A DNA stretch of 64,000 nucleotides. Source: Lunularia cruciata (Eukaryota > Streptophyta > Marchantiopsida > Lunulariales > Lunulariaceae). The position numbers and the translations under genes were made by a program. The stretch covers positions 46,195,001 to 46,259,000 of the forward strand of contig OX419755.1 in the NCBI GenBank assembly GCA_948567375.1, written 5' to 3'. Positions 9,218 through 19,310 of the stretch are shown piece by piece. Numbering within the stretch: the stretch's first letter is position 1; each line of letters starts with the position of its first letter. The notes below the pieces were generated by a model. The model was given only the letters and a program-made list of their open reading frames with translations, did no database searches and was not told the DNA's origin.

Positions 9218-11352
9218 TATCCAAGAACTCAAGAAGTAGATATCCAAGAACTCAAGAAGAGTAGCAATTTGATGCTCGACTCCACAAAGGGTATGATGGA
9301 TGCTTCTGAGAAGGTTGTTTCCTTGGGAGCACAAGCCACCAACATTGCTTCACAAAATGGAGGGCTGCAAGAGATGGTTGACACATTAGAGGTCAAGATG
9401 AAGTCATATGCTGAAGCTACCAAGGTGGCTCAAATCTCTTACTTGCAAGAGCTTGAGGTTGAGAAGGAGAACAAACAAGTGAGAATGAAGAACTTGAGGA
9501 TTTCAGGTCTACCCAAGATAGAGAAGGAAGACACCAAGGCCATAGTGTGTGAGTTTATTGCTGATTCTTTGAGAGTCCATGATCCTCAAATTCTGCAAGC
9601 ATATAGATTGGGATAGTGTAATACTCCAAGGATAGGAGACCTGAAGAGAAACACACCAAGAGAAACACACCCTTTCACACTCAAACTCCAATGCCCCAAA
9701 GGAGCACCTTCACTTTATTATATAGGCAAAGTGGATCTCCTCCAATGAAGCTCCACCATAGGATTAGGTACATTGATAGGTGACATGTCAGCAATCTCCA
9801 CCCTTGGATTACTTACTTGGATGGGTGACATGTTGCTCTTGGTACTACCTGGTTGGTCAAACAAGCTTTGACCATAGGGAATCTTCTTGTAGGAATCTCA
9901 TAATCATGTGGGTGAGGTACCATTGGAGAGCTCTTGACAAGACAAAGTAGAGGGGAGGGAAGGCCAGCCATTCCATTGTTGGGGGGGAGGGAATCTGCAC
10001 ATTTTTTAGGCCTAATTCATCCATTTAGGCCTCCAAATTGCCTTCAAAGATTTCAGGCATATTTCGGTTCCAACTCTATAGGTAGAAGTCCCCTTTTGGT
10101 GATACCTCTTTCTGATCTATTGATTCCATCCTGTGTAACATCCTTCCAGATGTTACCAACCCAATTCTCACCTTCAAATCATATGTCTAGCTATTGGTTC
10201 TAAGGTTTTCAAATCTATTTTGGTTTTCTGCCATATTAGAAGAAGTACCCTTTTGGTGATATTTCTATCTGATCTATTTTGACTATCATGTAAAACATCA
10301 CTCCAGATGTTACCAAACCAAATTTCACATCTAGATCATATGGCTAGCTCTTGGTATTACAAACAGCAAGGTGCACAACCAAGAAGCATTTTGGTGAGGT
10401 TTGGCTCAAAAACTCAAAGGAATGCAGTGATGGCAAACAAGGCTATACTGAAAGGGTGATGCATCTGGTTGGACCCTGATCTCACATCTCTCCAATGGCA
10501 ACCAAAGAAGGGAGAATTAGCAAAATTGAAGGAGGATCAACAAGCAGGTTTTGTTGCATTCTTAAGAGATAATAGAGTTGTGATTACTCAAAAGAAATTG
10601 TCAGTTACTGCAAAGCAATTCCAGACCCTTAGAGTGTTGTTTTGGAATGTTCATGGGCTCACACATACCAAGTACTCAAGCACTAAGCCTTTGTGGGATG
10701 ATGCTGATCTGATCAATCATGTGGAGACATGGGAACATGAAGGAAACACCATTCAAGATATTGACAGATTCACTCTTGTTGGTTCAACCTGGAACAAGCG
10801 GAGGCAACATAGAGGAAGGGGATTTGGAGGTATTGCTACTTACGCTAGATTTGGCTTTGAAAAATCAGTCTCTTTGATAGGCCAAGACTCAAGTGGACAA
10901 TCCCAATGGTTGAAGGTTGGAGGAGTTGTTCCACCTTGCTTTCTTGTTGTTTGTTACTTTGCTCCATTGACATCACCAATCTACTCAAGTGGAGTTCTCA
11001 ACACCATGCAGCCTTTCCACTCCTTGACAAAGGATGTGTTGGAGTTTCAAAGTAAAGGTGGAGTACTTGTTCTTGGTGATTTCAATTCTAGGATCCAAAC
11101 CTCTCAGATTCATGAGTTGAGTGACCTTGAGAATGATCCTTTTCATAGCTTGATAGACCATTCTAGTACTTGGTCACGCTCTACCAAAAATCCTATGTCC
11201 AACCCCATGAGTGAGCACTTTCTGAGCTTTGGTCCCAATTGTAGCTTGAAGATCTTGAATGGCTTTTCTCAATTTCTAAAAACTTGTAAAAGCACATGCT
11301 TTGCCTCTGGTGGATCAAGCACTATAGATTATATGCTCACTTTAGCTAATGA
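9218..11352 (+). mobile_element. LINE copy F (ORF1-endonuclease), interrupted by a solo LTR
   Basis: It begins inside ORF1 (DIQELKKSS) after a 23-bp tandem duplication (9218-9240 / 9241-9263) and runs through the coiled-coil and RRM-like parts to 9616. The solo LTR 9617-10361 follows, then the copy resumes at CAACCAAGAAGC and continues through the ORF1 C-terminal domain into the APE endonuclease. It stops at about 11352, where copy G begins on the other strand. ORF1 and endonuclease are in one uninterrupted frame here, the best evidence that the living element made an ORF1-EN-RT polyprotein. Confidence 0.87.
9617..10361 (+). mobile_element. Solo LTR, 745 bp
   Basis: The segment starts TGTAATAC and ends GTATTACA, a perfect 8-bp inverted terminal repeat of TG…CA type. 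It splits ORF1 of LINE copy F exactly. The flanking pentamers GATAG and AACAG both differ from the uninterrupted target GACAA (copy H) by two transitions, fitting a decayed 5-bp target-site duplication. A TATA-like TTATTATATAGGC at about 9715 is conserved in the relative at 28072-28717 (TTATTATATAGC). No internal retroelement sequence is present, so this is a solo LTR from recombination. Confidence 0.82.
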
Positions 11353-11380
11353 TTCTTTGCTTGCCATTGGAGAGATGTGA
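10466..11380 (+). pseudogene. LINE ORF1 C-terminal domain fused in frame to APE endonuclease
   Basis: One open frame starts in the ORF1 C-terminal domain (WLDPDLTSLQW, GFVAFLRDNRVVI) and passes without a stop into an exonuclease/endonuclease/phosphatase fold. The motifs are LRVLFWNVHGL (catalytic Asn), DLINHVETWEHEG (catalytic Glu), GRGFGGIATYARF, VCYFAPL, LVLGDFNSRI (Asp/Asn) and SSTIDYMLT. The final SDH motif is lost because the copy is cut at about 11352; the last codons come from copy G read in antisense. In copy H the same junction has TAG in place of the AAG found here. Confidence 0.82.
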
Positions 11381-12149
11381 GATTAGGGTCCAACCAAATA
11401 TGCCACCCCTTCAATATAGCCTTGTTTGCCATCACTAAATTCCTTTGAGTTTCTGAGCCAAACCTCACCAAAATGCTTCTTGGTTGTGCACCTTGTTGTC
11501 CCAATCTATATGCTTGCCGAATCTAAGGATCATGGACTCTCAAAGAATCAATAAGAAACTCACACACTATGGCCTTGTTGTCTTCCTTCTCAGTCTTTGG
11601 CAAACCTGAAATCCTCAAGTTCTTCAATCTGACCTGTTGGTTCTCCTTCTCAACCTCATGCTCTTGCAAGTAAGAGATTTGAGCCACCTTAGTAGCTTCA
11701 GCATATGACCTCATCTTCACTTCTAATGTGTCCACAATATGTTGGAGCCCTCCACTTTGTGTAGCAATATCACTGGCTTGTGTTCCCAAGGAATCAACTT
11801 TCTTGGTAGCATCAACCATCTCCTTGGTTGATGTTAACAGCTTGATAGTACTCTTCTCAGGTCTTGAATCTCTTGGTTGACTAGGTTCAAAGACTCTTTT
11901 ACACTACTGATCTCAACCTTTACAATTTCCATATCAGTCATGAGAGTACTCATGCACTGGGACATAGGTGCAAAGAAGCTTCTAAGCTCTTTGTGGAAAT
12001 CACTAGATTTCTTATACATTTCTACTAATTGTTGTTGCTTGAAGGTTATATCAGCAGTATCTTTCACCATCTTGGACTCCTCCATTGTGCCAATCGCTAA
12101 TCACTAATCACTCACAATCAATCTAGAAGTTTTACTTCCAACACCAAAA
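11353..12149 (-). mobile_element. LINE copy G (ORF1), minus strand
   Basis: Minus-strand copy starting in the last ~65 bases of the 5' region. The ORF1 ATG is at 12083-12085 (MEESKMVKD, same start as copy H). It runs through a helical, heptad-rich N-terminus, STKEMVDATKKV, and the RRM-like LKNLRISGLPKTEKED to the C-terminal domain, where it meets copy F tail-to-tail at about 11352. Two breaks (near 11830 and 11520) shift the frame. Upstream of its shared 5' sequence (TTTTGGTGTTGG) it is joined to a tRNA-Leu 3' half rather than to monomers. Confidence 0.82.
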
Positions 12150-12156
12150 CTGCAAG

Positions 12157-12190
12157 AAGAAGTGGGATTTGAACCACGCCTCTCACGAGG
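12157..12190 (-). tRNA. tRNA-Leu 3'-half fragment (pseudo)
   Basis: The minus strand reads CCTCGTGAGAGGCGTGG then TTCAAATCCCACTTCT. That is a Leu-type long variable arm followed by the T arm and 3' acceptor strand of a nuclear tRNA-Leu (class-II pattern GGCGTGG-TTCAAATCCCACTTCT). The 5' half (acceptor, D and anticodon arms) is absent: the sequence is cut at 12190 by a plus-strand LINE piece. It lies 5' of LINE copy G in the same orientation, separated by TCTTGCAG. A remnant, not a working tRNA gene. Confidence 0.65.
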
Positions 12191-12660
12191 CTGAAGCTTT
12201 GTTCTTCGCTCTCACATATGCCACTAAGGTGAGGTCCATGGAGCATGAGAGACTTCCCTACCAAGCTTTTTGTGTCACTCTATCTATTGGTTGGTATATA
12301 GATCTGATTGCATGGGCCACAAGGTGGAATGTTTCTGAGCAACATTGGAGATTGGAGCCTATTGCACTTTGAGAGGTGATCAAGGAGCAGTTCTTTGATG
12401 ATACATGCACTCCCTTATGCGATGATGCAGTGCTTCTCTCCACCAATCCACAAAGTTTACAAAAGCTATTTTATTCTCTTCTTTGCTTTTGCAATCAAAC
12501 AAAGATGGAGGTGAACCTTGACAAGTCCAAGGTGATTGTGGTGGGTTCCAAAGGTGTCACACCTTTATTTTTTGATGGAAACCAATTGGAGCAGGTTTCT
12601 TCTTATGAGTACTTGGGCCTTGAGTTTTCTCAGGACTATAGTTGGTCTACTTGTGTGAAC
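12187..12660 (+). mobile_element. Two LINE RT pieces joined in reversed order
   Basis: 12187-12394 encodes a late RT segment (EAEALFFALTYATKVRSMEH … WATRWNVSEQHW). 12395-12660 encodes an earlier one (motif C remnant CDDAVLLSTNPQS, then KSKVIVVGSKG and YEYLGLEF). The earlier part of the element therefore lies downstream of the later part, which simple insertion or truncation cannot give. Confidence 0.78.
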
Positions 12661-12669
12661 CCTAAACTT

Positions 12670-14049
12670 ATCCAAACCTTGTGATTTTGATCTTGTTTGA
12701 AGCGCCTTGCCAAGAGCTTTCCATGGACACCAAGATTGCACCATTTTGCGCTTTGTGACAAAAAGTATTAGTTATTGAATTTTCTAATAGAGGCTCAATA
12801 TTTGAGTGAATATATAAATGGAGTGGTTTTTGTGGAAATGGATGCACCTTGACTAGCTCTCTCTGTAGATATCAAGCATGTTGAAAGCCCATATTTGTGC
12901 AAAAAGTTACAAGGATTTGAATTATGTCATCTTTAGCAGATTTTAGGGTTTGAACTATAAATTTGAATTATTGTATCTCCGCCAATACTTGAGAAAATGG
13001 AGTGATTGAATTCTCATTAGAAGCACTATGCTGATAGATTTCTTTCAAGGTAAAGCTTGTCCAATTTGGAGCTGAAAACAGGGAGATCTGCAGTTTTCAA
13101 TTCTGAGGAAGTTTTGAGTAGTCGTTGTGATTGTGCAAGAATTGGGAAGGTTATTGTTCTATGGTCACAAGTGCAAATCCAGTGAAAATTTCTGCATCAA
13201 AATCTGTGAGTTACAAACTCTCTTTCAAGGCCAAGGTCGCAGCACATGGAAGTCTGAGCAAGCAGTGGTGATAATTCTCATTCTCTCACATCTCGTGCAT
13301 CTTGGTGTTTGGAGTACCAACTCTTGAGTGCAAGTTCTCCTCACTCACAGACCCAATTCAGATGATTCTTGTGTCATAAGAACCACATGGTCATAGGCTT
13401 TCTATTGAGTCCATATTTGAAAAATTTGGATGTCCACTGCAGATGATATAACCATTTGTTTCAATGTAACACTTGCAAGTACTTGGTGTTAAAATCTGCA
13501 CATGTGAAGTAGGACTGCTCTATACTTATAGGTCCAAATCAAGTGGTTTTTGTGGCAATAGAACTACCATTGTGCAAGGTTTTTATTGAGGTCTGATTTG
13601 TGGAAATTGGAGGTCAGATAAGGAAGTTGTGATAGTTTGAAATTTGTGACTCTTTGGACATCATAACATTGTGAAGTGCAAATTCAAGTTATTGTATCTT
13701 TGTACTCAATTATCCAAATGAAGTGATCTTTGTGTCTTTAGAATCAGCTCCCTCAGACCTTTACACTGAAAATTGATTGTAAAAGGTTAGGTGACAGATT
13801 AGAAGCTCCAGGTACCTCAAATTTCGCAGCCTTTGGTATCTCTGTGCACTATAGATTTGAAAGATAGTATCTGTGCACTCACATATTCAAATGAGGTGTT
13901 TCTTACCTCATTAGAATCAGCTTCTCAAGGCCATTACTTCAACATCAGCATATAATTTCTTACAATTGTAAAACAGTAGTGATGCCTACTTGAAAATCCT
14001 AAAGTTTTGGTGTTGGAAGTAAAACTTCCAGATTGACTGTGAGTGATAA
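12670..14049 (+). repeat. LINE 5' region: ~180-bp monomer array 3, upstream of ORF1 of copy H
   Basis: Anchors at 12813, 12992, 13172, 13352, 13533, 13713 and 13886 give spacings of 179, 180, 180, 181, 180 and 173, matching array 1 unit by unit. The array is followed by about 100 bases (TTTTGGTGTTGGAAGTAAAA) and then the ORF1 ATG at 14062. This is the one place where the monomers are continuous with a near-complete LINE, which fixes them as its 5' region. Confidence 0.82.
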
Positions 14050-14061
14050 GTGATTGGCACA

Positions 14062-14901
14062 ATGGAGGAGTCCAAGACGGTGAAAGACATTGTTGATATA
14101 GCCATGAAGCAACAAAGATTGGCTAAAATTTATGGGAAAGCAAATGATTTCCACAATGACCTTAGAAGCTTCATGGCACCTATGTCCCAGTGCATGAGTA
14201 CTCTCATGACTGATATGGAATTTGTAAAGGTTGAGATCAATAGTGTAAAAGAGTCTTTGAACCTAGTAAACCAAGAGATTCAAGACCTCAAGAAGAGTTC
14301 TATCTCTCAGTTAACATCAACCAAGGGGATGGTTGATGCTATCAAGAAAGTTGCTTCCTTGGGAGCACAAGCCAACAACATTGCTACACAAGGCGGAGGG
14401 CTCCAACAGATTGTGGACACATTAGAAGTGAAGATGAAGTCTTCCGCTGAAGCTACTAAGGTGGCTCAAATCTCTTGCTTGCAAGAGCATGAGGTTGAGA
14501 AGGAGAACCAACTGGTCAGAATGAAGAACTTGAGGATTTCAGGTTTGCCAGAGAGTGAGAAGGAAGACACCAAGGCCATAGTCTATGAGCTTATTGCTGA
14601 TTCTTTGAGAGTCCATGATCCTCAGATTTTGCAAGCATATAGATTGGGACAACAAGGTGCACAACCAAGAAGCATTTTGGTGAGGTTTGGCTTAGAAACT
14701 CAAAGGAATGTGGTGATGGAAAACAAGGCTATACTGAAGGGGCGGCATATCTGGTTGGACCCTGATCTCACAACTCTCCAATGGCAAGTAAAGAAAGGAG
14801 AATTAGCAAAAGTGAAGGAGGCTCAACAAGCAGGTTTTGTTGCATTCTTGAGAGACAATAGAGCTGTGATCACCCAAATGAAGTTGTCAACTACCGCATA
14901 G
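14062..14901 (+). pseudogene. LINE ORF1 protein, L1 type (coiled coil, RRM, CTD)
   Basis: The frame starts at ATG 14062 (MEESKTVKD); copy G supports this start. About 279 residues follow before TAG at 14899-14901. Residues ~1-140 are helical and charged with heptad-like spacing. Residues ~152-230 are RRM-like (VRMKNLRISGLPESEKED … QAYRLG … PRSILVRF). Residues ~231-275 match the L1 ORF1p C-terminal domain pattern (GRHIWLDPDLTTLQW, KKGELAK, GFVAFLRDNRAVI). There is no CCHC knuckle. The TAG replaces AAG of copy F and the same frame continues into the endonuclease, so the stop looks secondary. Role by family: trimeric RNA-binding chaperone of the LINE RNP. Confidence 0.82.
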
Positions 14902-15914
14902 CAATTCCAGACCCTTAGAGTGCTATTTTGGAATGTTCATGGTCTCACACATACCAAGTATTCAAGCACTAAACATGTGTGGGATGATGCTGATCTGATC
15001 AATCTTGTGGAGACATTGGAACATGAAGGAAACACCATTCAAGACATTGAAGGTTTCACTCTTGTCGGTTCAACTTGGAACAAGCGGAGGCAACACAAAG
15101 GAAGTGGCTTTGGAGGTATTGCTACTTATGTGAGATTTGGCTTTGAAAAGTCAGTCTCTTTGATAAGCCAAGATTCAAGTGGATAATACCAATGGCTAAG
15201 GATTGGAGGAGTTGCTACACCTTGCTTCCTTGCTGTTGTTACTTTGCCCCATTGACATCACCAATCTATTCAAGCGGATCTCTCAACACCATGCATCCTT
15301 TCCACTCCTTGACAAAGGATGTGTTGGAATTTCAAAGTAAAGGTGCAGTACTTATTCTTGGTGATTTCAATGCTAGGATCCAAGTCTCTCAGATTCTTGA
15401 GTTTAGTGACCTTGAGAATGATCCTTTCCATAGCTTGATAGATCATTCTAGTGCTTGTTCCTGCTCTTCCAAAGATCTCATATCCAACTCCATGAGTGAG
15501 CACTTTTTGAGCTTTTGTACCAATTGTAGCTTGAAGATCTTGAATGGCCTTTCTCAATTTCCAGAAACTTGTATGTGCTTTGCTTCTGGTGGATCCAGCA
15601 CTGTAGATTATATGCTCACCTCACCCAGTGATATACACATTGTCTCAGATTTTGTTGTTTTAGATCTTCAACTTGAATCTGACCATGCACCTCTATCTTG
15701 TGTCATCTTTCTTTCTTGAACAATGAATAGAACCACATTGCCTATTGACCATGCCTTTAGAGGGAAACTCCATTTAGATTTTCACAAGCAAGATCTGTAC
15801 CAACAAGCTATCCATGAGAAATTGAGTTCTATGGAGTGGAGTTGTGATTTTCAACAACGTAGTGATCAGTTGGTTGAACTTCTTCAATCTACATCAACAA
15901 CTTTGTTTCCATGA
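14902..15914 (+). pseudogene. LINE APE endonuclease and EN-RT linker of copy H
   Basis: In the ORF1 frame, LRVLFWNVHGL (catalytic Asn), DLINLVETLEHEG (Glu) and GSGFGGIATYVRF are visible up to TAA at about 15184. A frameshift follows, then CYFAPLTSPIYSSG, LILGDFNARI, SSTVDYMLTS and SDHAPLS (the catalytic His motif) in another frame to TGA 15717-15719. The linker continues to 15914 (MNRTTLPIDHAFRGKL, LVELLQSTST). All the main APE motifs survive, only split between frames. By family this nuclease nicks target DNA for target-primed reverse transcription. Confidence 0.8.
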
Positions 15915-16195
15915 GGTTCTCATAGGAAGAGACTTGGTCTCCCTTGCAATAGGTGGTTTGATGCTGATTGTAAAATGTCAAGGATCAAAGCTATGGTTAG
16001 GTCTCTTGATCAAATTGCACAAATTCAAGCTTTTGTCTCTTATAGAAAGTTGGTGAAGTACAAGAAGCGGGCATTCTTGAGACTTAAGAGGGTTGAGTTG
16101 AGCATTGAATTGAAGAGAAATCCAAGGCTTTCTGGAAGAAGGTAACCATCAAATCTCCATCTCCATTTCTGGACCTGAATGAACTTTGTGAAAAT

Positions 16196-17791
16196 GTGGA
16201 GGATCTCTACTTTTTCCCCGATACTCCAAGCATGGCACCTTGCCTTGGATCTACTCTCACCATCTCTGAAGCTAATGTCAAGTACCAATTGAAGAAGTTG
16301 GCCAATGGTAAGGCAGAAGACCTTGATGTGTTGAACTACTTAAGTGGGGTAGTATCCATCATTCCAATACTCACTTCTCCCTTGAATGAGGTAATCAGGT
16401 ATGGCTTTCCTGATAGTGGTGCTTGAAGAAGGTAGTTCATATTCACAAGTCTGGTTAGGGAGATATTATCACCAATTACCGTACCATTCTAGTGGGTAGT
16501 ATCTTTGCCAAGTTGTACGGTCGAATTTTGGAGTCTAGGTTGAGTACTTGGATTGAAAAGTACAATAGTCAAGCTTAGTGCCAAGATGGTTTCAGATCAG
16601 GCTTTAGTACTTTGGATCATCTATTAGTACTCCATGTTTTGTGGTGGAAATCTAAGGGTGTTGGGAGTTTACATAAGTTATTGGATTCTCTTCTTTGCTT
16701 TTGCAATCAAACAAAGATGGAGGTGAACCTTGACAAGTCCAAGGTGATTGTGATGGGTTCTAAAGGTGTCATACCTTTCTTTTTTATGGAAAGCAATTGG
16801 AGCATGTTTCTTCTTATAAGTGCTTGCCTTGAGTTTTCTCATGACTATAGTTGGTCTACTTGTGTGAAGATGAGAATCAAAGCAGGATTTAGAGCTTTGT
16901 ATTCACTCATGAACCACTCTAGAATTGCTCATCTTACCACATGGGATTGAAGAAGGTGTTGTTCTGATCTCTTGTGCAGCCGGTGTGCAGCCAATCTCAA
17001 ATCTGAGTACCATATATAACTATGGTACTCAGATTTGGGGTCCAAGTACTAAGAAGACATGGTGGCAAAAGGTGGAAAAAGTTCAGAAATTGTTTTTGTG
17101 TGATGAACTTGGGGTGAGGACTCAAACTCCTTATGTATTACTGCTTGCTAAAACCGGGTTTTTGCCTCTTGAGGCTGAAGCTTTGCTTTTAGCTCTCACA
17201 TATGCCACTAAGGTGAGGTCCATGGAGCATGAGAGACTTCCCTACCAAGCTTTTTGTGCCACTCTATCTATTGGTTGGTATACAGATCTGATTGCATGGG
17301 CCACAAGGTGGAATGTTTCTGAGCGGCATTGGAGATTGGAGCCCGTTGCACTATGAGAAGTGATCAAGGAGCAGTTCTTACTTTGCTTATGGTAGCAACC
17401 CGGTACCAAGATAGTGTTCTACCAACTATTTGTAAATCCTATGTTGGTGTATTGTGAGCAAGATTATCTCTTGGCTAGTATTTCTATTTCACTTAGACAT
17501 GTGATTGCTCAGTATAGAACTAGTTCTCATAGACTAGAAGTAGAACAAGGACGTTGGCAGCAGATAGAGCACTCCATGCGACTTTGGAAATTGTGTACTA
17601 TGAGCAAAGTTGAGGATGAGCACCATGTGTTTGTTGATTGCCCTTGTTACATGCAGATTAAAGTTAGACATCAGATTACTTGTAGTGATTTCTCAACTCT
17701 CTTACAGGTTGAAGCTTTAGCATTAGGGAAGTTTATGACGGAGATTAGTTTACATCGGACCAATTTGTTACAGATTGTTCAGATGCCCTAG
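16196..17791 (+). pseudogene. LINE reverse transcriptase of copy H (catalytic core deleted)
   Basis: The RT entry region (YQLKKLANGKAEDLD) is followed by frameshifts, then MDHLLVLHVLWWKSKGVG at 16612, where the sequence jumps to SLHKLLDSLLCFC. Compared with copies B and E, motif A, motif B and the YADD box are missing. The thumb (NHSRIAHLTTW), GTQIWGP and C-terminal Cys/His region (LWKLCTMSKVEDEHH) are well kept to a stop at CCC-TAG (17789-17791), which probably represents the native terminus. Confidence 0.82.
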
Positions 17792-17890
17792 GCCCTTGCC
17801 TAGGCTCACATTTCATGTGATTTGTACTATGTTTCTAGGATTTTTACTCTTTGGGTCTTTTGGGCTTTGGATTTCATTGTTTCATTGTTT

Positions 17891-18975
17891 TTATGAGTTC
17901 TTGGAGAACTCTTGGAATTTGGATTTGCAAAATCTTAAAGAAATTACAGATTTCATATTCTAGTAATCTCTGTTTCACAGAGTGAGACTCAGTTCTATCT
18001 ATATCCACCAATATCTCTACAAATGCTTGTTTTTATGATCCAAAAATCTACTCATTTAGACTTGTAAATCAAAAGTTATAAACTTTTGAATTTGAACTTT
18101 ACTATATAAAAATTTTGAAATCCTATAGATTTCAATAATTCACAACCTTGGCTACAGTCCTTCAAAATCTAAAAGTTATGACTCAATCAAAAGCTCTTGA
18201 GTACCTCTTTCAAATGAACTAAAAATGAACTCATTTGAGCAAATAGATATGGAGTTATAGCCCATAGAGTTTTCGATTGTAAACTTCTAAATCTCATTGA
18301 GTCACAGAATTCAAATGCTTATAACTTCAATCACAAAGCTTCAAATTCTATTAAAATAATTTTAATCAATAGCTCTTGATGAGATACTTCTAATGAGACC
18401 AAGATCACCTCATTTGAATATGTGAGTCCAAAGTTCCAGCCTCTAAAAGTTGCAAATTTGAGCACCACCAACCGCACAAGAACATATTGATGAAATTCAA
18501 AACTTGCTCCACAGAACTCCAACTTCAGCAAGCAGGTATTCAAAAGAAAGCCCTTTCAGAGGTATTGCCAATGAGCCCAAGATTGAAACATTAGGATATG
18601 GGACCAAAAAGTTACAAGGTGTTGAAAATTGAGCTCAAAACCTAAAATCTCTGAGAGATGGTAGAATTTGAATCTTCATAACTTTTTGAGTCAATATAAA
18701 AATATTTCCAAGGTGCTTCTAATGCCACAAAAATCACTCCATTTGGACACCATATGATGAAGATTCAAACTCTCAAATCTGGATCTTCTATCAGAAATTT
18801 TAATCTCTCATAACATTTTGCACAAAGCTCAAAATGATGCAATCTTGGTGGCTACAAAAAGCTCTTGGCAAGGTGCTTCAAAAAAGACCATAACCACAGC
18901 TTTTGGACATGCATGTAGTCAGATATGCCTTGTCAAACTTTTGGGCCTCCTCTCCTCTCAAACTTTCAAAACTTT
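17891..18975 (-). repeat. LINE 5' region: ~180-bp monomer array 4, inverted
   Basis: The reverse complement of array 2. The anchor (ATTTGGA on this strand) occurs at 18054, 18233, 18412, 18590, 18741 and 18901, giving spacings of 179, 179, 178, 151 and 160; the short terminal units mirror the 155-bp spacing at the start of array 2. It ends near CTCTCCTCTCAAAC, the same boundary motif as at 8130-8155. It abuts the tail of copy H directly. Confidence 0.8.
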
Positions 18976-19310
18976 CCTCTCCTGTGAGAAGGTTCAAAAA
19001 CTATTGATATTTTTGATACTTCAATCTTGGCTATCATATCTAAACTTTGAATAACCGGATTTCTCACTACAAATGAAGGACTCTTCTTCTCATTCTTCTT
19101 TGGTATTGTGCAATCTCTAACGCGTGGTATCTTAAAGATAATTCTACTGTCTCCTAGTCTTGAGATCCTAACTCCTTCAGAATTGTTAAACATCAAATGC
19201 TTGACTAGCTTGGCTATATGCACTCCTTTGGGTCAACTACTTAGTGGCTTAGGATACTTGTGGGACATTTTTAAATCCCCTCAACAAAGTCCTAATTTTA
19301 TAGTTCTTTG
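18976..19310 (-). pseudogene. Unrecognised coding remnant
   Basis: The minus strand keeps an 85-residue frame (18966-19223) with a composition unlike random AT-rich sequence (HIAKLVKHLMFNN, GVRISRLGDSRIIFKIP, CTIPKKNEKKSPSF). In-frame similarity seems to continue a little upstream (MSHKYPKPLSS). I do not recognise a family. It sits just outside the 5' boundary of the inverted monomers, so it could be flanking host or transposon sequence into which the LINE inserted. Confidence 0.3.

Larger units (their letters stand above)
14050..17890 (+). mobile_element. LINE copy H, most complete copy (body)
   Basis: With array 3 this copy spans about 5.2 kb, from 5' monomers to the TTTCATTG tail at 17872-17887. 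Order: ORF1 (14062-14898), APE endonuclease (14920-15719), EN-RT linker (15723-16190), RT start (16196-16660), RT thumb and C-terminus (16668-17791), 3' UTR, tail. The RT has lost about 0.5 kb: GVG at about 16665 is followed directly by SLHKLLDSLL, so motifs A, B and C are all gone and the copy is dead. A small inverted duplication sits at about 16999-17039. Frameshifts occur near 15190, 16430 and 16960. Confidence 0.88.

Noticed and set aside
9934-10203. 89-codon plus-strand frame inside the solo LTR
   Set aside because: It lies wholly within LTR sequence, has no family similarity and is not kept in the other two LTR relics.
14050-14061. Earlier GTG-initiated start for LINE ORF1
   Set aside because: Copy G starts at the same ATG as 14062; the GTG extension adds four residues with no support.
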